Positions 50,341 to 62,345 of a DNA stretch of 64,000 nt are shown piece after piece. The stretch lies in contig OX344754.2 of the NCBI GenBank assembly GCA_947034885.2, forward strand, positions 8,935,001 to 8,999,000, in the 5' to 3' direction. The notes under the pieces are model-generated. The model saw only the letters and a list, made by a program, of their open reading frames with translations, had not been told where the DNA came from and ran no database searches. The translations under genes and the position numbers were made by a program. This DNA is from Thuidium tamariscinum. Taxonomy: Eukaryota; Streptophyta; Bryopsida; Hypnales; Thuidiaceae. How positions within the stretch are numbered: position 1 is the stretch's first letter; every line of letters starts with the position of its first letter.

Positions 50341-52437
50341 TTAGGCGAGATCTGCAGGAACCTCTTCATCCGAATCAAATTCCACCTGCAACTCCATCCA
50401 CCACGTTCCGTTAGCCTGGCAAAGAAACAAGAACAATACCGCCAAGAGACACATTTAGTCAGTGCCAATCTTTATTAAACTATGAATGCACAAATGGTCA
50501 AAAGTGTCTAAGTTTCCATCTGTTTCCATATATATAGGAGTTGAAAGGAAGCTTCAAGGAAGGTAACATAATGCACCTATAGAAAGACGAAATTGAACCG
50601 TACAGTTTTGAATGATAGAGATATGTTCAATAGATACTAAACTCGAGATTAATCGCGTCCAAAGTGAACTTTCGGAGCTCTTGGGTTCAGTTGATAAAAG
50701 ACATTACTTCATCGCTTTATTTAGGTCTCCAATGATACCGTAATGAATAACAGAAAACCATGCTAGCGCAAGAACTGTCTTTTATATTCTGAAATGTTGA
50801 AGTATAGCGATGAAACAGACTGGAGGCATAGAATCTTCATTTACAAAACGCAATCATGAAAGGATAGTGTGTGATAGTGTGGATGCATACACTTTCGTCT
50901 CTAAACCATTTGCCGTTCCCATCCAGCCGCCAACCTGCTTCCCGCAATCGTAACAATCTCTCTCGCTCGCGACGCCAGTTTTGGTCCTCTTTCGTAACGA
51001 CCTCGGATTCTAATCCTTTTCGTCCTTGCTTTCGTGTGTCCAATTTTGATTGCCGCTTAGCTGTACTTGCAGATGTTTTCACCACATTGACAGGGCAAGT
51101 GGGAGCCTGTGAGGGTTTTGCCGAAAAAAAGAGCATGCCATGATCGATTTTCTGTTTCGTGTTTGCAACGTCTCCGGCAGTGCTTGTCACCTTAGAATCA
51201 TCCGGCATTGCTAGTGCCTGTGCCGTACGTTTGCGAGTAGCTTCCAGCAGAGGAGAACAAGCTGGCAAATAAGAGGACTGGGGCCTCTGTGTATTGACAA
51301 CTTCCTCTAGGGCTTTGCTAGCTTCAAGAGCTGTTCTCTTCTGAATCTCGTTTTGAAGACGGATATCCTTCTCCTCGTATTTCAATGCAGCTGCTTGATG
51401 CTTTCGACCTTTTCTGTGAATCTATTGAACATCAGAGAAAAACGATTAACAGCTGCTAAGTATGATATTGCAGAACAAAATAAAAACAGAAAACACAGCT
51501 GATCCCCTATGAAAAGTCAATTCGAATTCATCCGCTCAAATTGCCACATAAAACAAACTACCTCAATGGGGAAATTGTTGGTTTTACAGGGTAATTAATG
51601 ACGCAAACATGTCCACCAACATAGGCCACCCCTGAATGATACTCAGCTAATAATATTTCAATTTTCTTACAGCCAAATTCTCTTTACTTCCAAAGACTGC
51701 ACACTTCCATATCCAATTCATATCCGAATCACTTTGTAGCTTAAAATCGTAATGGTCAGAATGTTGCACTGGGCCTCCTGTGGGAAATGCAAGGGCAAAC
51801 CCGCGGAGAATGCACTGGACCTAAGCGTAGGTCCTCATTGCAACATATGTCCCAATTGTAATGAAGTTATTCAACAAGAAGATTTTCAAGCTTTCTCGAA
51901 GCGTTCAAAGAACATGGCAAGCGAATTGAACAATCAAGCCAAGCGATACAGTACGACCGCGAAGCTGAGATGTAATGGGCATATAAGAGCAATTCCAACA
52001 TGTATCAATTCACAGATCGGAAAACAAACCCAAACCCTAACCCTAAAACCAAATTTCTCGTAGCTTTCCAAATTGCCAAACCCAACAGATTTCAATAGAG
52101 CACACATAATTTTCAAATCCTAGAGAACTGCCAATCACAGAAAGTAGATTGCACAGCCTCTCGCTCCTTGTTTCCTCTCAAGTTGTTGTTTCTTCTCAAT
52201 TTTTGTTTCCTCTCAACAACAGCAGATGGGAGGTGAGTCTCCACGTACAATCAGCATGGGCACGGTGGCGAGAACAGGATGGTGAGGACAAACGAGGCAG
52301 GCGATCCGGCCATTAGACAAGCGGCGCCAGTGGTTGGAGTGTGGATCCAGCTGATGCACATCGGCCAGCATTTCATCCACTTGATGCTTCCGGTGCATGG
52401 CTTCTGGCACCCAGCTGTCGCCGCCATATGTGCTCAT
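50341..52437 (-). CDS. SCNM1: SCNM1-like zinc-finger protein, putative minor-spliceosome factor
   Basis: The model is complement(join 50341-50385, 50891-51421, 52249-52437): 765 nt, 254 aa, in phase, ending in TAA. The start ATG at 52437 gives MSTYGGDSW; the frame further upstream begins with TTG. The N terminus resembles plant SCNM1 proteins (GGDSW, basic RK, then NGRIACLVCPHHPVL). A U1/matrin-type zinc finger is formed across the first junction: C-x2-C in exon 1 (CLVC) and H-x5-H in exon 2 (HRKGRKH). A low-complexity middle follows, then WRRERERLLRLREAGWRLD with NGKWF, and an acidic tail VEFDSDEEV from the last 15-codon exon. Human SCNM1 is a minor (U12) spliceosome component; the plant role is inferred from homology. 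It is divergent from the snurportin gene 3.2 kb away. Confidence 0.88.
52032..52050 (+). promoter_or_regulatory. Telo-box array in intron 1 of the SCNM1-like gene
   Basis: AAACCCTAACCCTAAAACC contains two overlapping telomere-like units about 200 bp inside intron 1. First-intron or leader telo-boxes are common in plant genes for RNA machinery. Its function here is not shown. Confidence 0.5.
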
Positions 52438-55400
52438 CTCGACGCAATTCACTGGATCCACAAACCTCAAATCCGCTTCAGTTTCCTTCGCGCATTGTAA
52501 TCACTTAGAAAGCAAAACACTAGAACCTGCTTGGGTTCCTCTCTCCTTTAAAGCACGGTGGGGAGATGTTCTAGGGTAATCAAATTCAAATGCTTGCTTC
52601 ACGCCTCCTCCATCCGACTGCAACCATATTTTATGGGATTATTCCCCGAAATTCTTTGACAAAGCAGTCTTCACGAGGGACAGGGCATCTGTAAATTCAC
52701 CCCTGAAGGCGCAGGACGCTAAATCCTCCATTTGAAGTGGGCCTTAAACCCTGAATTTACCTGGGGAAAAACTCAGGAATTTTTTATTCTTTGCAAATTT
52801 TGAATTCATGTAGACTCCAAATTACCCTAGACATGACCTGAAATAGGAGCAATGTTTACCTTTTTTTATCCTAGATGGTCCAAAATTTACCTTCTTCGGC
52901 TTATTTCAAATATTTAGTGTCTTGTCCTAAAGGCCCTCGGCCTTGAAGGATATAAAAATATTATTGCTTTTGAAGTGTTTGAACACCTAGAATGCTACCA
53001 ATTTATTGGCCCTAAACCCTCACTAGACTCTATTGGGAGCTATGTTGTGTTCCTTAAGTGATTGGAAATGGATTGTAAGCTTCTATAAGGAAGAAGCACC
53101 AATAATTAACCATGCCTAAAAATCAACTTGTAGGATGCACTATTTCCAACCTTAGGGTGGAAATGAAGTTGTGATTGTTTGTTTGTGGTTGGAACTAATA
53201 AAGTTATGACACATGTTAAAAAAAAAGTGAGTGGAAAAGTAGTTTTAGATTGATTGGAATTAGGAGACTCTAGATATTGGTTTTTGGTACAATGCACATT
53301 TTGGCTTAAAAAATTTGTAGTAATTTCAATTTTTGCAATAAAATTCTGAAACTTTTTTTATCCCCAAATTTCCTATCTCCCTAAATGGAAAAAATTTCTA
53401 CCAACTCTTATTCCTAACCATTTGCTCCAAATGAGCTTATTTGATCATTTATTGGTACTTCTGTCTTAACTCTATAACTAACTTTTGATTAGTAAATAAT
53501 TAGAACTTCATATTATAAAGAAGAAAACTTAGAGAAGGCACAAAGATTTAAAATTAGACATTTGACAAGTACTTTTAAAGCAAGTAAAAAAATTAGAAAT
53601 TATACAGGTCTTAGCAAATCATGTTTACTAAAGCAAAATTTGGCCATTGATCCTCTACATTTGGCCTCACCTATAATAGATTCCCAAATTTTATTGTGTA
53701 GCTTCTAAATAAAATGTTAGAAGAAATCATTGACTTAGGGCCATTTTAGACCGTGACCAAAGTTTGAGAGGTTGTTAATTTCTACTAGTCAAAAATTGTT
53801 GAATTCTTGGTTTTTTACAATTTGATTAGTGAAAATTGATGGCCTCTCAAACTTTGGTCATAGTATAAAGTGGCCTTTAGAATCCATAATTGCTTAATTT
53901 GATCTAGGTCACTTGGGAGTTGAAAATTAATTTTCTCCATATTTTGCATCATAATACTTTTGTTGTAAAATTTAAATGGCTTCATTCGATTTGAGTTTTG
54001 GGTTTCTTGCTTTGTATTGTTCAATCTTTCTCTTTAGTCCAAGGAATGAATTAAAAAAAGCTTAAAGGCCATCAAAATTGAATGTTCATTTAAAGTTACA
54101 AAGTTGCAACTAATCTAATAAATGGGAAATCTAGACTCTATTTTGTTTTTCATGCAACTTCAAAACTTATAGATCTTACTATCAACTTCAAAACTTTGAA
54201 TATTTTATTATTGACTTTATATCCAATGGGACAATGCTTTGCAATAACAAAGATTACTTTGAGGCCTTGCTCCAAAATCAAGGCATTGCCAAAAAGATAA
54301 AGCCTCTTGAATTGCAATTCGGCTAGTCTTATATCTTTAATGTTTGGATTTTTTTTTAAAATTGAGTCCATAGTGGTGGAATTGATGCTTTTTTTTTGGC
54401 ACCATAGTGCCAGATTGCACCATTTCAAAATAGACTTCTACTTTTTGTCAGATAAAAGTAATCCTTTGAAATGATATGTATAAAAACATAGATTATTTTT
54501 AGTAGATTTTATAAAATTTTCTATTACCAAATTAATAATTTTTAATTTTGAGAATGATACTATAGAATAAATCAGTTGATAGTGGTATAGTTGTAGGGAG
54601 AATACATTTTAAAAATTATATTGTAATTAATTAGTAGATTACAATGTTTAACTTTTACAAATATTATTTCAAAAAGAGTTTTGGTAGTCTCTAAAATCTA
54701 TAGAGCTACTTAGTTTAAAATGTAAAATATGAAATCCTTGATCTAATTCTAATCTTTGAAATCCATTTCTTTTGAAAAAATATTAAAGCTTTCATTCCAA
54801 TCCTCAAAATTTCTACAAATTAAATAGAAAATGCAAAACCTCCATCAATCATATCATTAAGATAATTATTTTGACATTTAAGTGCTAGATATCATAGGTA
54901 TCTATGTTATTAGATTCCTTTTAAGTAGATGAAATAATCAAATAAATTTACTTCAATATTTTTTTGATGAAATTGCAATTAATATGTGACTTTTCTATTT
55001 CTAATCAGTTTAAGAAAAGTTGAATCTCACCTCCAAGAGCCCTTGTTAGGTGAAACCCTAGTTTTTTAATGTCCCCTTGCATAGGAACTTGAATAAGATC
55101 ATTATTAAGAAAAAATATATCTAGAATGATTTTTTATATTTAAATTAGATGCAATGCCTTCCCAAAAAATATGTTTAGTCCTTTTTGTGGGCACCAGGCA
55201 ATGCGTAAGACCTATAGAAATTGAATGGATTCAATTAAGACCAAAATAAATTTTTTGGTGAACTTTTTTAGCCCCTCAGATTTGTGAACATAACATTCAG
55301 TAGCAGCCTGTCACATTGCCTCCCACTGGATGAAATGGTGTGGAATATCCCACACGATTCCATCCAGCAGGTGAAATGGTGAGGAATATTCCACACCATT

Positions 55401-55642
55401 CAGTAACTAAAGTTGCAAACTTCAATCACAAAGGGAAAAGCAGTCCTTCTATGGGCTACTGAATGTTATGAACATGAAAATATTGTGTCTTGGGCATTTA
55501 GGGGTTAAAGTAATTAGTAATTAGTAAACTCAAGAAAGTTAACGCTCTCTCATTCGCTTCAGGTTCGTTCTGGCCGTGAAGTTCTGTGTGAGTGGGTTTG
55601 AGTTCTGAGAGAGACGCAGGATTTGCAGCGACAGGCGAGGCT
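52438..55642. other. Divergent intergenic region between SCNM1-like and snurportin genes
   Basis: 52438-52720 is GC-moderate and probably carries the SCNM1-like promoter. 52750-55280 is AT-rich with no gene; a block at 54389-54428 (GGCACCATAGTGCCAGATTG) matches the interior of the 9078-9380 element. A MITE at 55289-55470 sits just upstream of snurportin. Confidence 0.6.
55289..55470. mobile_element. MITE, 182 bp, TIR CATAACATTCAGTAGC, in the snurportin promoter
   Basis: The left end CATAACATTCAGTAGC is an exact inverted match to the right end GCTACTGAATGTTATG. The interior holds GGTGTGGAATATCCCACACG and GGTGAGGAATATTCCACACC, themselves near-palindromes. It ends 173 bp before the snurportin ATG. 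A second, diverged copy is at 63048-63335. AA follows each end, but a full target duplication is not certain. Confidence 0.75.
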
Positions 55643-58600
55643 ATGGCGGGAACGACGTTGGTGCCCGCAGGGCGGCAGCACAAGCGCAGCGTCTCGGACC
55701 AGCAGAAGCGGCGGGAGCTTGCTTTGCAGCGCCAGAAGCAGGGCCGTCGCGACTTGCAGCACCACGCCCGCCAGCTTGCCCTCAGTGCCCCGAATGAAGG
55801 CGGTGATGACTCGTACGTGGAGGAGCAGAAGGAGACTGAGGTGAGAGATTGGAGTATGTTATTTAGGAGTTTTTGCGAATTGTCTTATTACGGTGTGATT
55901 GCCATGTTCAGATTTTCTTATTTTCGTATTTCGAGGCTTGCGATCGGGAATTGCTCCTTGTGTATGTTTTTTTCCAGTAGGATTTTGGATTTTTGCAACG
56001 TCGAGTGTTGAATTGTGCTGTGTTTGCTTCTAACCTTGGTTCTTGCACCCCCGGCTTTTCGTGTCGTCCAACTTTGAATGCATTCGTTGACTAAGAATTC
56101 TAACTCGTTTGATTCATTCTTGATTGTCTTAGTACAGTGTCATTGTTATGTTTAGATTTTCATATTTTCTTGAAGTTTGTGACTCTCATTGTGATCGCGG
56201 GATTGTTATTTGTTGCAGGGGATAGTGCAATGATCTCTGATAGGTTTTGGATATTTTCAACGACAGTTGTTGAATCGTGGAGTGTTTACTGTGCTTCTAA
56301 GTTCTAACCTTGGTTCTACATCTCTCGTGTTTTTGCGTGGTCCAACTCTGTTTGCGTTCAGATGTTAAGAATTTTAATGCAATCGATTCGTTTTGCCAGG
56401 GCAATGTTGCAGGCACAGAACCAGTGGACGCTTTGTATGATTACAATGAACGAGAGGATGCAGAGGTCAGTCGGCCTAAATTCCACATGATGAGATCGCC
56501 GTGGAAGTCATTCGTTTTGTGATGCTTTTTTAAACTTTTCAGCGCAGAACCATTGCTGCAAAATGAAATACAAACTTTCAGGGACTTCGCTTGTAGCCAA
56601 GCAGGCTTGCCCTATTAGTGATGATCATTAAGAAGCAAGTCATATGCCAGGTCATGTATCCTGTTCATGGTGATCCAGCTCTAAAAGAAACTTGGCAGTC
56701 ACGTAGACCCTCCAAGTGGTTTTCTGTTGACGTTGTGATTGCGAGAAATGACATTATACTATTTTAGATTGAAAAATATGAAAAGGGAAATCCGCTGTAA
56801 TTTTAGAACATGCTTTCGTTTAAGTTGTTCGTGCCTTATGTCTGAGCATGGTTCCTTGTGCAGGTTGGGATGGAAGATGCAGAAAGTAGTCCAGGTAGTA
56901 AGCGCCAAGCACTGCTAGAAGGCGCAAGATTGAAGGGATTGAGGGCAAGAGAGTTTTTCTCTCGACAGTTGATGTTACCCGAGTGGATGGTGGACATCCC
57001 CCCTTATCTCAAAAAGGATTGGTAATGATCATGTCGATTAATCTTTTCCTAGGCTATTCAGCATATTAACGGCATAAGTTGTGAGTTTTTTAAAATTTAT
57101 TTCGTCAACTTGTATAACCAACATCTATATTTGTCTTATTTCAGGTTCATTATGCCAAGACCTGAAGGCCAGCGGTGTCTTGTCATATCAGCCAACGGCG
57201 TCACTCTGAGTCGTCAGCGTAATGGTCGGATTTTGCATTCCTTCCCCTCTGCGCTCCCTAATGGTGCTCGTACTAAGGAAGTAGCGGCAGGATCCCATGT
57301 GTACTGTATCCTGGACTGCATTTTTCATGCGGTATGCTCAATTCCCAGCATCCAAATATTTTTCTTGTAGCCTCAAAATCTCTTTCCATCCTTGACATTT
57401 TGTACGTTTGCGTGAGAGTTACGTGAGGCGGTACGTGGGCGTTGAACAAAGAATTTGTTGTGATTTGGATGTCCGCACGTCAGCCAATTGTTTGCGGGAT
57501 TTTATGTGACAGACGTATTGCATAGAAGTTTCAAACTCAATATGGTGAGAGTCAGCTGGTTCAGAGGTTGAGAAGTTCTGTAAACACTTGTTAAAACATT
57601 GAAGACCTTGTATTTTTCAATTTTAGAGTCAACAGTTTATTAGAGATCACTGTTGTTTCTTTTTGGAGTATCGTTATTTTAAGTGATTACAAGATTAGGG
57701 TTCTAATGGTAGTCTTACTTTGATTATCACACACGTTCTTTTTTGTTGTTTTGACAGCCTGATAAAACCTATTATGTCATCGACATGATGTGCTGGCGTG
57801 GCTACTCTCTGTTTGATTGCACTGCAGAGTTTCGATTCTTCTGGATGTCTACAAAATTGGCTGAAACCGGTGCTCTTTGTGCCCCGTCTGCTCACCATCA
57901 CTACCGATTTAGTGTGGTCCCTGTTTATGAGTGTAATGTGCCTGGCTTGGAAGCAGTTTACAGTGGGGCGGTAGGATTTGAAAGAGATGGGATACTCTTT
58001 TACAACAGGTTGATTCCCTCTCTCTACGGATTTATCTTATATGAGCTTAGAGGACCAGTAATTCTCCTTGTAATCATTTAATTTAGCGAAAGGATATTTG
58101 GATCAAATTGTTACAAAATCATCGATTCGGCTTATCTTCCCTACTATGACATTTCTGTAACCTTTATCTCACATTTCCGCTTTTCATTCGTGGTGTGGAC
58201 AGACACGCGCTTTATGAACTAGGCGTTACTCCGTTGGTACTTGTATGGAAGGATGCCCAATGTAGCCGATACTTGTTGGACACTGATAGTCAGGGTAATG
58301 TGCCTGACTATCAACAGGTACAAGAAAATTTTCACCTAATCAAATGAATTCCTAATCCAGCTCAGTGTTTCAGGTTATTTGTTTTTGTAGTGTAGACAAT
58401 TTATTTCTTCCTGCTCTTATATTTCTTCTTCTATTTGGTCTCAGGGTTCTCAGATGTTCTTTTCCTCGTAAAGTAATATCTTCATTTTATCTTATGTCAT
58501 ATTTTTGATGTGATTATGATCTTTTGAGCTATTTTCTTTTTTCCAATGTGTTCATTTGCTGGTATTTGTGATGCGGTGAGTGCAGGTGGTGCTAGAACTG

Positions 58601-59539
58601 AGTGGTGATGGCTCAGTGGTCACTAGTGATGACCCGCCTATTGTACTGGGATCACTTGCCCCTGACTTTCTTGAGAAGGTCAGTCCTTGCCTTCTTTTTA
58701 AGAACTTGAGGCTTCTTCAATAATATGAGAATTTTTTTTAAATTTATCTGCTATAAATTCCAGTAATTCTCATATAATGTGATGCACCGATGCTCTTGGC
58801 CCGGGAAACTGCTTGTTGTAGAAAAGAGAAGGGCTTCATGAATTCTTGCATGATCTTGTGTCTTTTATTTTACTTTGTGCTATGTTACCCGAGTATTATC
58901 TAATGAGCTCACTTTCCAATGTGTTTAGAATGCTCTGCACGTGAAACCTGGAATGCTTTTACGATTTGCCATTGGCGACCAAGGGCTTAGTTTGGTGGAA
59001 GGGAAACCTGTGTTTGCTGACATTCATTTTCAAGGCGTTGCAAATAAAAACCGTGCTCGTCGTGCAGATACCTGTACAAAGGTACATTTTGGACTGTTTC
59101 AATTTGGAAAAATATCACCTTTATCTGACCTTAAACTTGTGTGTAAGTTCAGTTTACTTTGATTTCTTATTTATATTGTTAGTTTCAGAATTTTTAGTCC
59201 ATTTCATCTCATATTCACGACACCTGTCAGGGTGTAACAAATATCGTCTAAGTGTTAAGGATGAGCGCGAAAGTCAATCATTTGTTAACGAAATCCCTTT
59301 GTTCGCTCAAATTTTGTCACGATTAGTAGATTCCTTGGTAGTTTAAGGGCTTGGATGCATGAAAAGTATATTTATACGCTTATTCTATGTCATTGCATCC
59401 ATCACCGCAAGTTTTCTGATTTTAGAGTGGGATGCAGATCCTCTTTCAGTTTGCTGCTCGACATGGTGCATTAACGATACATGATTTATTGATGGCCATT
59501 GAAGCCTCCGACGAAGAAGGGGATACCTCTATGGGCTAG
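55643..59539 (+). CDS. SNUPN: Snurportin-1, import adaptor for m3G-capped snRNPs
   Basis: The exons are 55643-55840, 56400-56465, 56864-57021, 57145-57331, 57758-58008, 58203-58317, 58586-58678, 58929-59081 and 59426-59539: 1335 nt, 444 aa, in phase, ending in TAG. The start is the first ATG; the frame extends upstream only to a GTG. A basic importin-beta-binding-like N terminus (RQHKRSVSDQQKRRELALQR) precedes a cap-binding domain: LPEWMVDIPPYLKKDW, CLVISANG, GSHVYCILDCIF, YYVIDMMCWRGYSLFDC, FRFFWMSTKL, DGILFYNRHALY and TPLVLVWKDAQ. The tryptophans in KKDW and VWKD align with the two that stack on the m3G cap in human snurportin. It is about 80 aa longer than human SPN1, with a plant-type tail (ILFQFAARHGALTIHDLL). 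Family role: nuclear import of spliceosomal U snRNPs together with importin beta. Confidence 0.95.
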
Positions 59540-61960
59540 GTTTAAAGTCATTTTGGTATGATGAGTATGAGGGCTAATTCCTTCTTATACAGAAGATGCT
59601 TCAGAGTGAATTTAACTGGAGAAGTCTTTCTTCGTATTCATCAGACTTTTCTGCGCAAGAGCTGCATCACTGATAATATTTCAGCTTGACGGTGTGACTA
59701 CAACCAGTTTCTCTTGTGCGCCTTGAGGTTTGCTGTTATCCTTGGGACAGTTATAAGAGCTGTGCCCGGCCTGTGCTGCTTTTTCACTCCATGGCAGCTG
59801 CGCAACCAGTAAATTGTGCCGGTGACTATGGTTTTAGTGCTAGTTAGTTATGATCAGTACTGTAGTTATGGAGTATTTTTAGTCTCACATTTGAAGTTTT
59901 TCGTAGTGTTGTTATTAGAACAGTCATTTGTAAGGATGCAGAAAAACTATTATTGTTTTGCCCATCGCTCAGTTGTACCTTGATGTTTGTGCTGGCAGGT
60001 TCTGTGGAGAAATTTGTATGGGCTCTCCCAACAGATTATAAGCTCCCAACTTCTGAATAGATGGAGCCAGAAAAGCTAGTACTAAGTTAGGTGATATTGT
60101 ATTGTACACGTATCCTTGTACTTTTGGATCTCTTGGACTCTAGTACTGAAATTCAATAACCTCCAAGCAGTCTCCTTATTTTTTGGTTGATCTAGAAGTT
60201 TGGAGATTTTAGTATCCTTGCAAAGAATCAAAGATACATTGATCTAATTTGTATATTTTTGTGGATGGTCTTGTTTGTGTTTTGCAAGATGACAATCTAT
60301 TGCCAATTTCACTCTGGTGGAGCATTCATTGCAAAGGAGTTTGTGCTATGTGTTTCAGTTGCAAGGTTATTTTATTCCAAGTGCTCTCATTGGCGGAGTC
60401 TTGAGGAGATTAAGAAAAGTCACCAAAATGACCAAGAGTGTGTCTAGGTTTTAGTTTCTGAACCTGAAACCCGTTGTTTGGCATCAGATAGCTTACTGAG
60501 CCTTACCCTGTGTTTTCATTGTCTATTGACGTGAGCACAAATGCTGCTTAAGCTATAGAAAGAAAAGGTGGGCATCAGCTGCATGTGAAGCTTGGGATAC
60601 TGACGTGTGGGAGAGTTCTAACATGCTCCAACATTGAGTATGTGTTTGCAGAGTAACATGCTTTGAGACAAGTCATTTGTGAAAACTTTTGAGCACTAAG
60701 TTACTAAAGGTATGTTCCCACTTGGGCTTTAGTAGAAGCACAAAAAGTGCTGTAAGCACGGTGTACAGGCAAAGTCGTCATGTCTTCACAGTTGGCTAGG
60801 TTCGATGGCAGGTGGGGACGATAGGTTGGGTCACTTGGTTGTAAGTGAAGGAAGGTAAAACAATCCATTGTGGTTAGATGACCATCTAATGAACATGTAA
60901 TGATTCAATAAGAGTTTTTAGGTCACAATCAATGATTAACCTAACATCAATGGAATGATTAGTGACCTTCATTAGGAACACCTTATTTTTTTAGTGTAAG
61001 TCATTGTAGGAAGTGACTTTCTATGATCTTCTACATTAGAAATTATTGTGACCACTTTAGGTGATTAAGACGAGCATATTGGATACAATTTTTGTTGGTA
61101 GTCTATTGACTCTTTTGAACAAATTACTTCAATAATTCATCAAAAATTCATACTTCGTTTGAAGTCTATAATTTCAATTGTTCTCACTATTTCTCACACT
61201 TGTCTTTATTTCTTACACTTACCTTTATGTGGGAAAAAATTTGAAAAATTTCAGCAATGACATGAGGGCAAACTCCAAAGTCTGCCCACAATGGGTTGTT
61301 TTACCCTTGACGGAGTGTGGAGACTCCAGCCACTTCTATTCTTTTCCTTCCCTTCCCTTGAAAATATAGTAATTAATTATTTGACCAGCTGTCAAATAAA
61401 CTACTCACTGTAGTGCTGGTCTATTTAACTTAGTTACCTTGTGTCATCCTCTTATCTCTGAATATCAAACAGCTGCAGTGAATCTCATGCCTTGATAGCA
61501 GGTGATGCTGAGTATGCTGTGCAGCGATCTCAGAATGGGTTGAGGGTTTTTAGCCAAATGTTCATTTTTGGAAGATTTTTTTTATAGAAATTAAGTTAGC
61601 AACTAAGCAAAATTTAGCCAGTTTTGGGATCATGGTATGCACTATTTGAGCAAACAGTGGAGTGGGCAGGCTGAGTGGAGGGAACACTCAACAGTACCCA
61701 TCCACTGATCCATTGGATAGAATGTGGAAGAACTTGAAGAACTGGCAGCAGGTGCAACCTACAGGTACTTTGAATAATTTTGTATCAAAAAGTACGGTTG
61801 TAAGTTTAGCAGGAACTAAATGTCATGCAATGGGGGAATGGATCACATTTGGAGTGGAGGGTATAATATTGCTTCTATTTTTGTCCGCTGCCCTCAGGGT
61901 ATCAGAGACCAGGCTTGCAACCCCAGAATACGTTATATACATAACTTATGCCCTGATGTA
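59540..61960. other. Intergenic downstream of snurportin
   Basis: 59540-60200 is probably 3' UTR and flank. TAAAGGTATGTTCCCACTTG at 60705 matches termini near 32658 and (inverted) 34794. No supported gene; the short frames lack motifs. Confidence 0.55.
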
Positions 61961-62226
61961 AGGTGGGTGCACCTAAAAGTGCAGTTACCTGAAACTGCCA
62001 TCTACATTTGGTGTACATTTGCAAAGTCAGTTATGTACAGAATTTGTAGATGGAGCTTTTAGAAACAGATTTTGACCCTTAATAATTTTTGCTAACTATA
62101 TCCAAATGTTGTGTTCTTTGGTGCATTTGAATGTGCACTTGCCAACAAGACTATGAAAATTTGAACAACTTTATAATAGTAATTAGACATAGTACCAATT
62201 AGTAGCACTTTTGGGTGTATCTACTT
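61961..62226. mobile_element. TA-flanked MITE, 266 bp, TIR AGGTGGGTGCACC
   Basis: The left end AGGTGGGTGCACCTAAAAGT pairs with the right end CTTTTGGGTGTATCTACTT. TA flanks both (61959-61960, 62227-62228). Interior landmarks match 26212-26482 in order, so these are two copies of one family. Confidence 0.75.
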
Positions 62227-62288
62227 TACTTTGTATGATGGCTTTCATCATAAGACAATCCCTTTGTTATTTGATACTTCTTTCATTT

Positions 62289-62345
62289 CAAAATGATCTT
62301 CCTATTGTTCATGATGCTTTGTCCCAAAATGATCTTCCTATTGTA
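62289..62345. repeat. 20-bp direct repeat, 36-bp offset
   Basis: CAAAATGATCTTCCTATTGT occurs at 62289 and again at 62325, separated by TCATGATGCTTTGTCC. It lies in an isolated frame with no domain. Confidence 0.8.

Noticed and set aside
55592..55642. Longer N terminus for snurportin
   Set aside because: The upstream in-frame start would be GTG; the ATG at 55643 is followed by the expected basic domain.
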